From Frondihabitans sp. PhB188 (GTDB lineage: Bacteria; Actinomycetota; Actinomycetes; Actinomycetales; Microbacteriaceae), in the NCBI RefSeq assembly GCF_003752365.1, contig NZ_RJUO01000001.1, positions 248,001 to 312,000 on the forward strand: a stretch of 64,000 bases of DNA. Direction: 5' to 3'. The notes beneath the pieces were generated by a model, which ran no database searches, was not told the origin of the DNA, and saw only the letters and a program-made list of their open reading frames with translations. Made by a program: the position numbers and the translations under genes. Below are positions 55,245 through 63,732 of this stretch, one piece after another (within the stretch, counting starts at the first letter, position 1; every line of letters starts with the position of its first letter).

Positions 55245-56398
55245 ACATCCGCGCTGGATTCTTCGACCTGACCGCTCAGCTCCGTCGCGCCTGGATCGCT
55301 GTCGCCGGCATGGCGGTCGTGGGCCTCGTGGCGGGCGTCGCCGTCGAGCAGACCATCGCCGGAAACGTTCCCGGCGGCATTCCGAAGGTCGCCTCTCTCG
55401 GCGTGCTCCTCGGTCTCACCCTGATCGGGTTCGCCCTCGGACTCGCGGTCGGCTTCGTGCTGGTCCGCCTCCAGCCCCGTGTCACGACGGCCGACGACGT
55501 CCGTCGTGTCACGGGCCTTCCCGTCCTCGCGCAGCTGCCCGCTGGCGTCATCGACGCCGACGACCTCGAGGTCCGCGCGGCGTCGCGGCGCATGCGCTCC
55601 GCCCTGCGGGAGGCCGTCATGAACACCCGGTCGCTGGCCGGCGGCGAGCTCCCGGCGCGCCTCGTCCTGGCTCGCACCGAAGACGCCGACGAGTCGGCCG
55701 GAGTCGACGGCGGACTCGCCCGCGCCCTGGTCGAGAGCGGATTCGTGTCGGCGGTCGTCCGCACCGATCTCGAGACGCAGCTGCTCGCTCGTCCCTCCAC
55801 CGTCGACGATTCGGCCCTCGAGGACCCGGCCCGTGCCGACGCCTCCGGCTACCAGCGCGTCTCGGTGCCCGATCGCGTCGCCTCGGCTCGCCCCGAGCGT
55901 CGCCTCGTCGAGGCCGAGAGCTTCTTCACGACCCTGAGCGAGCGCTACGACGCCGTCGTGGCCCTGGCCGGCAGCAACACGATGCCGGTGCCGCTGCGGG
56001 GTCTCGCCCCCGTCGCCGATGCCGTCGTGGTCGTCGTCCGCTCCAACCGCACCACCGTCGAAGACCTCCTCGCGCTCCATGGCGAGCTGCTCGGCCTCGG
56101 CGTCGAGCCCCTCGGCGTGCTCATGACCGGAGTCGCCGGCCGCCACCGCTCGGCGCTCCGCCGCGAGTGGGTGCCGTCGGACTTCCGCCTGGGCCGACCC
56201 GCGCAGCCGTCGCCCGAGCCGATCTCGGTCGTGGCGCCGTTCGCCGCCTTCGGGGCTGTCTCCGGAGCCGTCTCCGCGGCTGCGGACTCGGCCGACGACT
56301 TCCTGCCGTCGCGCTCCGGCTTCTCGATCGCCGACCTCGCCGCGCGTGCCGAAGAGGCCGCGCAGACCTCCACCCCGTCCGGAAGGGACTCCCAGTGA
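55241..56398 (+). CDS. Wzz/BY-kinase-like membrane protein without P-loop
   Basis: 385 aa. Two membrane helices (about 16-36 and 48-70) with a very short outer loop, then VTTADDVRRVTGLPVLAQLP, the linker typical of actinobacterial chain-length/BY-kinase proteins. Where a Walker A would stand the sequence reads LVLARTEDADESAG, with no GKT/S. A later ERYDAVVALAGS and ADAVVVVVRSNRTTVEDL match the fold's Walker B/C-terminal strands. No tyrosine cluster at the tail. Coupled by ATGA. Confidence 0.75.
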   Translation: MNIRAGFFDLTAQLRRAWIAVAGMAVVGLVAGVAVEQTIAGNVPGGIPKVASLGVLLGLTLIGFALGLAVGFVLVRLQPRVTTADDVRRVTGLPVLAQLPAGVIDADDLEVRAASRRMRSALREAVMNTRSLAGGELPARLVLARTEDADESAGVDGGLARALVESGFVSAVVRTDLETQLLARPSTVDDSALEDPARADASGYQRVSVPDRVASARPERRLVEAESFFTTLSERYDAVVALAGSNTMPVPLRGLAPVADAVVVVVRSNRTTVEDLLALHGELLGLGVEPLGVLMTGVAGRHRSALRREWVPSDFRLGRPAQPSPEPISVVAPFAAFGAVSGAVSAAADSADDFLPSRSGFSIADLAARAEEAAQTSTPSGRDSQ

Positions 56399-56841
56399 CC
56401 GACGCACCCCGGGTCGGCTACGCAGCCGGCGCCTACGACCTCTTCCACATCGGGCACCTGAACCTGCTGCGCCACGCCAAGTCGCAGTGCGACGTCCTGA
56501 TCGCCGGCGTCGTCGCCGACGAGATGCTCGAGCTCACGAAGGGCATCTCGCCGATGGTGCCGCTCGCCGAGCGCCTCGAGATCGTCAGCCACATCGACTT
56601 CGTCGACCACGCCTACGCCGAGACCGTCCCCGACAAGATGGACGTCTGGCGCGAACTGCAGTTCGACGTCTTCTTCAAGGGCGACGACTGGCGCGGCACC
56701 GAGAAGGGCCTGAAGCTCGAGCGCGAGTTCGCCGAGGTGGGCGTCGAGGTCGTCTACTTCCCGTACACGATGTCGACGTCGTCGACGATCCTGCGGCGGG
56801 CCGTGTCGGCCCTCGACGAGGATTCGGCGGCGGTGCGCTAG
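56395..56841 (+). CDS. Cytidylyltransferase-like protein (glycerol-3-phosphate cytidylyltransferase type)
   Basis: 148 aa nucleotidyltransferase. YAAGAYDLFHIGHLNLLRHAK has the HIGH motif at 18-21. The GDDWRGTEKG and STSSTILRR segments correspond to the family RTEGISTT-like region. It would make a CDP-alcohol (CDP-glycerol or similar) from an alcohol phosphate, the substrate class of the phosphotransferase two genes upstream. GTG overlaps the previous stop; GGAAGGGA upstream. Ends the operon. Confidence 0.85.
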   Translation: MTDAPRVGYAAGAYDLFHIGHLNLLRHAKSQCDVLIAGVVADEMLELTKGISPMVPLAERLEIVSHIDFVDHAYAETVPDKMDVWRELQFDVFFKGDDWRGTEKGLKLEREFAEVGVEVVYFPYTMSTSSTILRRAVSALDEDSAAVR

Positions 56842-56927
56842 TTCCTGCGCCCGGGGGCTGTGAGTAGTCGCTCCCGGCCTGTGGAGAGCGCCGGCAGGAA
56901 CTGCTGCGCGTGCCCCACCATCGTCGG

Positions 56928-57449
56928 ATGAACACGACGACATCGCACTCCGCCCTGCCCGCCCTGCCCGCCGCCGTCTGCGCGTGCGAGGCCTCCCCGC
57001 CCCACTACCTCGACTCGCAGCAGAGCCTCGCCACCCGCGACGCGCTCGACGTGCGGGTGAGGCAGCTGATCCCCTGCGCGCTCGTGGCGCAGATCTGGCT
57101 GCTGCTGTTCGACGCCGACGACGTGCAGATGCCGCTGATGATGCCCATCGGCGAGCTGCCCCACCGGCCCGAGCACGGCTTCCACGGAGCGCTGGCGCTG
57201 CTGCACGAGGAGTACGGCGCGGCGTCGTTCGTGTTCGTGCACGAGCGGCCCGGGCCCGGCGTGCTGTCCGTCGACGACGCGGCGTGGCTGCGGGCGCTGC
57301 TCGAGGTGCCCGCCGACGCCGGGTACCGGGTGCGGGCGGCGTACGTGGCGCACGACGAGGGGGTCGGCGGATTCGTCGACCGCGGCGCCGTCGGGGTGGG
57401 GCGGGCCGTGCCGGCCGTGCGGCCGGGGTGCGGGGCGTGTCGCAAGTAG
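56928..57449 (+). CDS. Conserved-looking hypothetical protein, 173 aa
   Basis: Not assigned to a family. Coding pattern is consistent and the protein shows alternating strands: ALVAQIWLLLFDADDVQMPLMMPIGELPHRPE, ASFVFVHERPGPGVLSVDDAAWLRALLE and YRVRAAYVAHDEGV. It ends in a CGACRK tail with a CxxC. ATG at 56928 is chosen over 56910. No clear ribosome site. Confidence 0.6.
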   Translation: MNTTTSHSALPALPAAVCACEASPPHYLDSQQSLATRDALDVRVRQLIPCALVAQIWLLLFDADDVQMPLMMPIGELPHRPEHGFHGALALLHEEYGAASFVFVHERPGPGVLSVDDAAWLRALLEVPADAGYRVRAAYVAHDEGVGGFVDRGAVGVGRAVPAVRPGCGACRK

Positions 57450-57610
57450 GCGTGCTGGCGAGGACGTCTGACGTGGACGTCCTTGTGGCTCATCCACGAT
57501 GCGGGGGTTCTCCTCGTGGGGCCTGCACGGCGCGGCCGTTCTCCTCGTGAACGTGCCGCCTGTCCTTGCGAGCGTGCACGCCTCCGCATCGTGCCGTAGG
57601 GCGGGGCGAG

Positions 57611-57616
57611 TAAAAT
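57611..57616 (+). promoter_or_regulatory. -10 box of the 68-aa gene, leaderless
   Basis: TAAAAT, 6 bp before ATG at 57623, in the context GAGTAAAATC, which is also found on - before the helicase gene at 59900. Confidence 0.65.
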
Positions 57617-57622
57617 CGCCTC

Positions 57623-57829
57623 ATGCTCGATGAGACCGGCCCCGACACCTGGCTGGTCCGCGCGCGCGACGATGCTCAGCCCGAAGCGCTCGTCGAGTCC
57701 TTCGCGCGGGGCTACAAGCTGACGAGCTGGTCGCTCGTCGAAGACGAGCGGGTCGCGCTCGGCGTCTACACGTCGGCCGTGCACGCCGAGACCGCGTGGT
57801 GGCGCCACCGCGACGGCCTCGACGACTGA
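57623..57829 (+). CDS. 68-aa hypothetical protein
   Basis: Unrecognised soluble small protein, acidic at both ends (MLDETGPDT, HRDGLDD), with a predicted alpha/beta pattern (TWLVRARDDAQPEALVESFARG, KLTSWSLVEDERVALGVYTS). A very good leaderless promoter supports it. Flanked on both sides by CACAAGGA repeats. Confidence 0.7.
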   Translation: MLDETGPDTWLVRARDDAQPEALVESFARGYKLTSWSLVEDERVALGVYTSAVHAETAWWRHRDGLDD

Positions 57830-58022
57830 CGCCGGCGCACTCGGCACGGCCCGTCGGTCGCGGGGCGACTGCGCGTTCGCAAGGACGCCTGGTGCGCCCA
57901 CAAGGAGTTCGGCGGTGAGGCGCAAGCCCCACAAGGAAGAGTCGCGTCGGGTGCCACCGCCACAAGGACGTCTACCGCAGGAGTCCTTGCGAGCGACGCG
58001 GGGCGCGCGCCCGGCGGCGGCG

Positions 58023-59900
58023 CTAGCGCCGGTTGCCGATGCGGCCGCGCAGCACGTCGATGCGGCGCTGGATCTGGTCGGTGCTGGCCTGCGCGACGGC
58101 GGGCCCGCCCGAGATGCGGCGGAGCTCGGCGTGGATGGCGCCGTGGGGCTCGTTGGAGTGGCGCGACCAGATCGAGACCAGGCGGCTCAGCTCCTGCCGC
58201 TGCTCCTTGATCGTCATGTAGAGAGGCCGAGCCTCTTCGACGGCCTGGGTTGGCAGGCCCGTCTTGGGCTGCTTCTTCGAGCGGCCGGCCTGCGTCACCT
58301 GGCGCTGGCGCAGGAGCTCGCGGACCTCGTCGGGCTCGAGCAGACCAGGCAGGCCGAGGAAGTCGAGCTCCTCGAGGCTGCCGACCTCGCTCGACTGGCC
58401 GAACTCGCCGCCGTCGTAGAGCACGCGGTCGAAGTTCGCCTGTGCGTCGAGGGCCTCGAACGGCTGCTGCTCGAGGAGGCTCGACGCCTTCTCCTCGCGG
58501 TTGGCCTCGGCGACCATGGCGTCTTCTTCGGAGGTGAAGATGCCGTCGTCGGAGTCGGTCGGGCGGTCGAGGGCGTGGTCGCGCTCGAGCTCGAGCGACC
58601 CGGCGAGGGCCATGAGGGACGGCACGCTCGGGAGGAAGATCGAGGCGGTCTCGCCGCGACGGCGGGCGCGGACGAAGCGGCCCACGGCCTGCGCGAAGAA
58701 GAGCGGCGTCGAGGCCGACGTGGCGTAGACGCCGACGGCGAGGCGCGGGACGTCGACGCCCTCGGACACCATCCGGACGGCCACCATCCAGCGCGACTCG
58801 CCGACGGAGAATGCGGCGATGCGGTCACTGGAGGCCTTCTCGTCCGAGAGCACGACGGTGGGGCGCTCCCCTGTCAGCTTCGTGAGGATCGATGCGTAGG
58901 CACGAGCGGCGGTCGTATCGGTCGCGATGACGAGGCCGCCGGCGTCGGCCACACCGCGCCTCACCTCGGTGAGCCTCTTGTCGGCCGCGCTCAGCACCGC
59001 GGCGATCCAGTCGCCCTGCGGCGACAGGGCGGTGCGCCAGGCCTGAGCGGTGATGTCCTTCGTCACGGCCTCGCCGAGGGTGGCGCTCATCTCGTCGCCC
59101 ATGCGCGTGCGCCAGCGCATCGCACCGGCGTACGCCATGAACAGGACGGGGCGGACCACGCCGTCGGCGAGGGCGCGCCCATAGCCGTACGAGTAGTCGG
59201 ACTGCGACGTGCGGATGCCGTGCTCGTCGGGCGCGTACTGCACGAACGGGATCGGCGCCGTGTCGGAGCGGAAGGGGGTGCCGGTGAGCGACAGGCGGCG
59301 GGTGGCCTTGCCGTACGCCTCGCGGATCCCGTCGCCCCAGGTCAGGGCGTCGCCGCCGTGGTGCACCTCGTCGAGGATCACGAGCGTGCGGCCGGCCTCG
59401 GTGATCGCCCTGTGCACCTCGGGCTTCATGCCGACCTGCGCGTAGGTGACTGCGACGCCGTGATAGTGCCTGCCGAAGGTGCCGTCGGCGTTCTTGAACA
59501 TCGGATCGAGACGGAGGTTGACGCGGTCGGCGGCGTCGGCCCACTGGCGCTTGAGGTGCTCGGTCGGTGCGACCACGACGACCCGGTCGATGTCACCGCG
59601 CGAGAGCAGCTCGGTCGCGAGGCGGAGGGCGAAAGTGGTCTTGCCGGCGCCGGGTGTCGCAGCAGCGAGGAAGTCGCGGGGCTCGGCGGCGAAGTACTTC
59701 TCGAGGGCCTCGGCCTGCCAGGCGCGGAGCTTGCCGGCGGTGCCCCACGCCGCGCGCTCCGGGAAGGCGGGCGAGAGGTGCTCGGCGGCGCTGTTGCCGG
59801 CCACCACGCCGATGTCGAGCGCGGGCTCCACTTCGAGGGAGGGTTCGGCCGACCCACGGCCTTCGGGCCTGTCGGGGTCGAACGATTCGGCGATAGTCAC
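58023..59900 (-). CDS. SF2 DEAD/DEAH-box helicase (type III restriction-like fold)
   Basis: 625 aa. Walker A ATPGAGKT (81-88), DEVHH (177-181), SLTGTPFRSD (motif III), ATDTTAARAY and VSEGVDVPRLAVGVYA, AVGRFVRARR (motif VI). Resembles orphan DNA helicases of actinobacteria annotated as DEAD/DEAH helicase; no methylase or nuclease partner is nearby. GTG at 59900 is chosen as it lies 8 bp past TAAAAT, while GTG at 59906 lies only 2 bp past it. Downstream of dinB on the same strand. Confidence 0.9.
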   Translation of the reverse strand: MTIAESFDPDRPEGRGSAEPSLEVEPALDIGVVAGNSAAEHLSPAFPERAAWGTAGKLRAWQAEALEKYFAAEPRDFLAAATPGAGKTTFALRLATELLSRGDIDRVVVVAPTEHLKRQWADAADRVNLRLDPMFKNADGTFGRHYHGVAVTYAQVGMKPEVHRAITEAGRTLVILDEVHHGGDALTWGDGIREAYGKATRRLSLTGTPFRSDTAPIPFVQYAPDEHGIRTSQSDYSYGYGRALADGVVRPVLFMAYAGAMRWRTRMGDEMSATLGEAVTKDITAQAWRTALSPQGDWIAAVLSAADKRLTEVRRGVADAGGLVIATDTTAARAYASILTKLTGERPTVVLSDEKASSDRIAAFSVGESRWMVAVRMVSEGVDVPRLAVGVYATSASTPLFFAQAVGRFVRARRRGETASIFLPSVPSLMALAGSLELERDHALDRPTDSDDGIFTSEEDAMVAEANREEKASSLLEQQPFEALDAQANFDRVLYDGGEFGQSSEVGSLEELDFLGLPGLLEPDEVRELLRQRQVTQAGRSKKQPKTGLPTQAVEEARPLYMTIKEQRQELSRLVSIWSRHSNEPHGAIHAELRRISGGPAVAQASTDQIQRRIDVLRGRIGNRR

Positions 59901-59908
59901 TGCCACTG

Positions 59909-59914
59909 ATTTTA
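59909..59914 (-). promoter_or_regulatory. -10 box of the helicase gene, containing the dinB stop
   Basis: TAAAAT on - . Its first three bases (59914-59912) are the TAA stop of dinB. It gives the helicase a leaderless transcript independent of dinB. Confidence 0.6.
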
Positions 59915-61246
59915 CTCGGCCCGAGGGCGCTGCTCGGACGCCGACGGCGCGTCAGGCTCGATCTCGACGCCGACGCGCGGCACCGGGCCGCCGCGCGAGA
60001 TGCGGCGGGTCGAGTCGCCGAGCAGGCTGGCCGAGGTGATGCTCCCGGCGCCGAAGCGGGCCCGGAGGGCGTCCATGGTGGTCTCGGAGGCGCGCCAGTC
60101 GGCGTCGTCGTCCCACAGCCCGATCGACCCGGAGCCCGCGCCGCCGAAGCCGAGCTGCTCGACGCGCACGCCGATGAGACGGATCGGCGTGGCCTTGCGG
60201 CTGCCGGATGCGCTGTGGTCGGTCGCCTCGTAGATGCCCCAGGCCTCCTCGAAGATGCGTCGCCCGAGGTCGGTGGGCTCGGCGAGCGTCTTCGACCGGG
60301 TGATGGTCTCGAAATCGCCGAAGCGGAGCTTCAGCACGATCGTGCGGCCGGTGGCCCCGGCCGCCCGCAGTCGGCGGCCGACCTGATCGCTGAGCCGGAA
60401 CACCTCACGCCGCAGCCGGTCGGTGTCGTCGACGTCGTTCTCGAACGTGACCTCGTGGCCGGCGCTCTTCTCCTCCGACGCCGTCGTGACGCGTCGCGGA
60501 TCGCGCCCCCACGACAGGTCGTGGATCTTCTGGCCGCCGGCGACCCCGATCGCGCGCCGCAGCGTGTCGAGCGGCGCCTGCGCGACGTCGCCGATCGTGT
60601 TCAGGCCGTAGGTGCGCAGGGTCTCTTCGGTCTTGCCGCCGACACCCCAGAGCGCGCCGATCGGGCGCGGATGCAGGAACTCGAGGGTCTCACCGTGCGG
60701 CACGATCAGGAGCCCGTCGGGTTTCGCCACGCCCGACGCGAGCTTGGCGACGAACTTCGTCGAGGCGGCCCCGATACTGCAGTGGAGACCCGTCTCGGCG
60801 TGCACTCGTCGCCGCAGCTCCGTGGCGATGCGGAACGGCGAGCCCATCAGCCGGAGCGACCCGCCGATGTCGAGGAAGGCCTCGTCGATGCCGAGGCGCT
60901 CGACCAGGGGCGTGACGTCGTCGAACATCGACATGACCTGCGCCGAGAAGTGGCGGTACCTCTCGAAGTGCGGCTCGAGCACGACGGCCTGAGGGCACCG
61001 CCGCAGGGCGATGGCCATCGGCAGGGCCGAGTTGACGCCGAACTTGCGGGCCTCGTAGGTGGCGGCGGTGACGACCGAGCGCATCGAGCGATGACCGACG
61101 ATGACCGGCTGCCCGCGCAGCTCGGGATGCTCGAGCAGCTCGACGGACGCGAAGAAGGCGTCCATGTCGACGTGCAGGATCGTGGCCGTGGCGTCGTCGG
61201 TCGGCTGCGCCGTCACCTGGCGGCCGCTGCCGTCCTGCTTGCTCAC
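59912..61246 (-). CDS. dinB: DNA polymerase IV (Y family)
   Basis: Translesion polymerase, 444 aa. Palm acidic residues D27/D29 in LHVDMDAFFASVE and LGIDEAFLD, then SIGAASTKFVAKLASG and the thumb helix-hairpin GALWGVGGKTEETL, and a little-finger domain to about 360. A C-terminal extension of about 60 residues is Gly/Arg-rich. GTG at 61246 has GGAAGGG 6 nt before it; a longer frame to 61309 lacks signals. Confidence 0.93.
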   Translation of the reverse strand: MSKQDGSGRQVTAQPTDDATATILHVDMDAFFASVELLEHPELRGQPVIVGHRSMRSVVTAATYEARKFGVNSALPMAIALRRCPQAVVLEPHFERYRHFSAQVMSMFDDVTPLVERLGIDEAFLDIGGSLRLMGSPFRIATELRRRVHAETGLHCSIGAASTKFVAKLASGVAKPDGLLIVPHGETLEFLHPRPIGALWGVGGKTEETLRTYGLNTIGDVAQAPLDTLRRAIGVAGGQKIHDLSWGRDPRRVTTASEEKSAGHEVTFENDVDDTDRLRREVFRLSDQVGRRLRAAGATGRTIVLKLRFGDFETITRSKTLAEPTDLGRRIFEEAWGIYEATDHSASGSRKATPIRLIGVRVEQLGFGGAGSGSIGLWDDDADWRASETTMDALRARFGAGSITSASLLGDSTRRISRGGPVPRVGVEIEPDAPSASEQRPRAE

Positions 61247-61367
61247 TCGCTGCCCTTCCGAGAGACCTCTCCGGACCCTCCAGAGAATGGTGTCACGACC
61301 CTCCGACACTCGGCGGTGTCCGACGATCGCCGCTCTCCGAGCCCTCGTGAAGGCGCCGACGGCGGCC

Positions 61368-61373
61368 TACGGT
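61368..61373 (+). promoter_or_regulatory. -10 box of the S33 peptidase gene, leaderless
   Basis: TACGGT, 6 bp before GTG at 61380. Confidence 0.5.
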
Positions 61374-61379
61374 AGACGC

Positions 61380-62402
61380 GTGACGTATCCGCCGATCGAG
61401 CCGTTCGCGCACGGGCACCTGGCGATGGACGACGGGGCCGAGCTCTACTGGGAGGCGTCGGGCAACCGGGAGGGAGTTCCTGCGCTGTGGCTCCACGGCG
61501 GGCCCGGCGGCTCGCTCGGCCGGGGCGGCTACCGGCGGCACTTCGATCCGGAACGCTACCTCGTCGTGGGGATCGACCAGCGCGGGAGCGGGCGGAGCCG
61601 CCCGTGGGCGACGGAGGACCCCGAGTTCCTGCGCGCCATCACCACCGAGCGGATGATCGCCGACATCGAGGCGGTCCGGGAGGAGCTCGGATTCGACAGC
61701 TGGGTGGTCTCGGGCGTGTCGTGGGGCACGACGCTCGCTCTGGCGTATGCGCTGGCCCACCCGGCCGCCGTGCGCGCCCTGGCGCTCGTGGCGGTGACGA
61801 CGACGAGCCGCGACGAGGTCGACTGGATCACCGAGGGCGTGGGGCGGGTGTTCCCGGAGGCGTGGGACGACTTCGAGGCGGCCTCCGAGCGACGGCCCGG
61901 CGAGCGGCTGGTCGACGCGTACGCGCGGCGCCTGCGCGACGGCGACCCGGCCGATCGGGAGCGCGCGGCGTCGGCCTGGGACGCCTGGGAGAGCGTGCAC
62001 GTGTCGCTCGACCGCCCGGAGCTGCGCGGTGCGGGTCACGTGGATCCTGCGCAGAGGCTGGTCTTCTCGGCGCTGGTGACGCACTTCTGGTCGAACGACG
62101 GCTTCCTGCCGGGGTCGGCGGCGATCCTGGGGCGCGTCGGGGAGCTAGCCGGGATCCCGGCGGCGCTGGTCCACGGGCGGCGAGACATCAGCGGTCCGGC
62201 GTCGACGGCCTGGCGGCTGCACCGGGCGTGGGCGGGGAGCGCGCTCACGATCGTGGAGGACGAGGCGCACGGCGGGGAGCGCGAGATGGCGGCGCTGGCC
62301 GCGGCGCTCGACGGGTTCGCGGGGCGTCGGCGCGCTAGGCCCGCCGTATCGGCAGGCTCCCTCCGTTCGGGCGGCGGGTTCGTGCCGATCCGGCGGGCGT
62401 GA
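61380..62402 (+). CDS. Proline iminopeptidase-like alpha/beta hydrolase (S33)
   Basis: 340 aa. Oxyanion-hole motif HGGPGG (39-44), nucleophile S114 in GVSWG, acid in VHGRRDISGP and catalytic histidine in EDEAHGG. DQRGSGRSRPW is diagnostic of proline iminopeptidases. The last 25 residues after the fold are Arg/Gly-rich. Cytosolic. Convergent with the acyl-CoA dehydrogenase gene. Confidence 0.92.
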   Translation: MTYPPIEPFAHGHLAMDDGAELYWEASGNREGVPALWLHGGPGGSLGRGGYRRHFDPERYLVVGIDQRGSGRSRPWATEDPEFLRAITTERMIADIEAVREELGFDSWVVSGVSWGTTLALAYALAHPAAVRALALVAVTTTSRDEVDWITEGVGRVFPEAWDDFEAASERRPGERLVDAYARRLRDGDPADRERAASAWDAWESVHVSLDRPELRGAGHVDPAQRLVFSALVTHFWSNDGFLPGSAAILGRVGELAGIPAALVHGRRDISGPASTAWRLHRAWAGSALTIVEDEAHGGEREMAALAAALDGFAGRRRARPAVSAGSLRSGGGFVPIRRA

Positions 62403-62478
62403 GCGCATTCGGCGCTGGACCCCGCGGAACGGCGCCGACCCCTTGGAGCGGCGCAGGAGTGCGTCCGCGGCGGCGGGT

Positions 62479-63726
62479 CTAGCGCTCGTCCGCGGCCTCG
62501 GCGTCTGGCCCGCCGCCCGTCGGCCCGCCGCCGCCCGTCGGCCCGCCGCCGCCCGTCGGCCCGCCGCCCGCAGGCCCGCCCACCGGCCCCAGCCACCGGC
62601 TCGCCACCGTCGCGTGAGCGGAGTCGGTCGACGACGGGTGGAACCGTCCGGCCAGCACGTCGCGGTACAGCCGCCCGAGCTCCGTGTCGGCGCGGTACGA
62701 CGAGCCGCCCGCCACGGTCACGGCCCGGTCGACGACGCGGGTCGCGGTCTCGGTGGCCCGGACCTTGAGGCCGACGAGACGCGGAAACCAGTCGGGGCCG
62801 TTGTCGACGAGGTCGTCGAGTTCCTGCGCGATGGTGTCGACCTGGGGCTCGAGACCGTCGAGGTCGATGGCGGCGTCGGCGATGCGCCAGCGCACGACCG
62901 GGTCGGCGGCGGTCGACTCGCCGGTGCGGCGGGACGTCCGCGCGGTGGCGGCCTCGACGGCGAGGTCGAGCGCGCGGCGGGCGATCCCCCGGTACACGGC
63001 GGCGACGAGGGTCTCGAAGGCGGCGAAGATGCCGAAGACGAGCGGGTCGGCCGAGGGCCCGACGGGCAGCACGCGCACGATCCGGGATGCGGGGACGTGC
63101 GCCCCCGTCAGGCGGGTGGTGTGGCTCTGGGTGGCGCGCATGCCGACGGTGTCCCAGTCGCCGAGCGACTCGTGGCCGCCGTCGTCGCGGCGCAGGAAGC
63201 CGTGGGCGATCTCGTCGGACGGCGTGCGTCCGAAGACGCCGAGGCGGGTCCACACGGGTGAGAGCGACGTGAAGATCTTCGTGCCGGTGTACCGATAGCC
63301 ACCCGCGCCGTCGGGCGCCGCCTCGGTGACGGAGTCGAACAGCACGAGGTCGTTGCCCGGCTCGCTGACGCCGAACGCGAAGACCTCCCCCGCGGCCGCG
63401 TCGTCGAGCACGAGCCGCAGTGAGTCGTCGCCGCGCGCTGCGAGCAGCGACGCCGTGACGGTCCAGACGAGGTGCATGTTGACGGCCAGCGCCGTCGCCG
63501 GGGCCGCCGTCGCCAGGCGTGACTGCAGCGCTGCGATCTGCCGCATGCCGAGCCCGAGCCCGCCCTGCGCCACCGGCACGGCCGCCCTGAGGTAGCCGAG
63601 CGCCACGAGCTCGTCGAAGTCCTCCTGCGGAAACGCGTTGGCCGCGTCGTACCCGGCTGCCCGCGCGCGGAACCTCTCGAGCAGGTCGGCCGAGAGCAGG
63701 GGCGCAGGAACTTCCGTGGTCACCAT
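62479..63726 (-). CDS. Acyl-CoA dehydrogenase-like flavoprotein
   Basis: 415 aa. Mixed alpha-beta-alpha fold: N-terminal helices, GVSEPGND and TGTKIFTSLSP flavin/substrate segments, MRATQSHTT, and C-terminal helical domain with SSYRADTELGRLYRDVLAGRFHPSSTDSAH. It resembles the ACAD/monooxygenase-like branch (DszC/DmmA type), so it may be an FMN oxygenase-type rather than a beta-oxidation enzyme. The tail is a GGGPT repeat encoded by a minisatellite. Divergent from the SGNH gene. Confidence 0.86.
   Translation of the reverse strand: MVTTEVPAPLLSADLLERFRARAAGYDAANAFPQEDFDELVALGYLRAAVPVAQGGLGLGMRQIAALQSRLATAAPATALAVNMHLVWTVTASLLAARGDDSLRLVLDDAAAGEVFAFGVSEPGNDLVLFDSVTEAAPDGAGGYRYTGTKIFTSLSPVWTRLGVFGRTPSDEIAHGFLRRDDGGHESLGDWDTVGMRATQSHTTRLTGAHVPASRIVRVLPVGPSADPLVFGIFAAFETLVAAVYRGIARRALDLAVEAATARTSRRTGESTAADPVVRWRIADAAIDLDGLEPQVDTIAQELDDLVDNGPDWFPRLVGLKVRATETATRVVDRAVTVAGGSSYRADTELGRLYRDVLAGRFHPSSTDSAHATVASRWLGPVGGPAGGGPTGGGGPTGGGGPTGGGPDAEAADER
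62506..62571. repeat. 18-bp tandem repeat coding the Gly-rich tail
   Basis: Two perfect 18-bp units (62521-62538, 62539-62556), preceded by a 15-bp and followed by a partial unit. On - each encodes TGGGGP. Expected to vary in copy number between strains. Confidence 0.8.
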
Positions 63727-63732
63727 TCCTCA

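Larger units (their letters stand above)
57480..57991. repeat. CACAAGGA / TCCTTGTG repeat field
   Basis: Seven copies of C(A/G)CAAGGA: TCCTTGTG at 57480, TCCTTGCG at 57563, CGCAAGGA at 57878, CACAAGGA at 57899, 57930 and 57961, TCCTTGCG at 57984. They lie only in the two spacers around the 68-aa gene, none inside it. Confidence 0.6.

Noticed and set aside
58023-59900. Helicase considered as part of a restriction or anti-phage system
   Set aside because: No methylase, nuclease or specificity partner within reach; neighbours are dinB and a small hypothetical protein.
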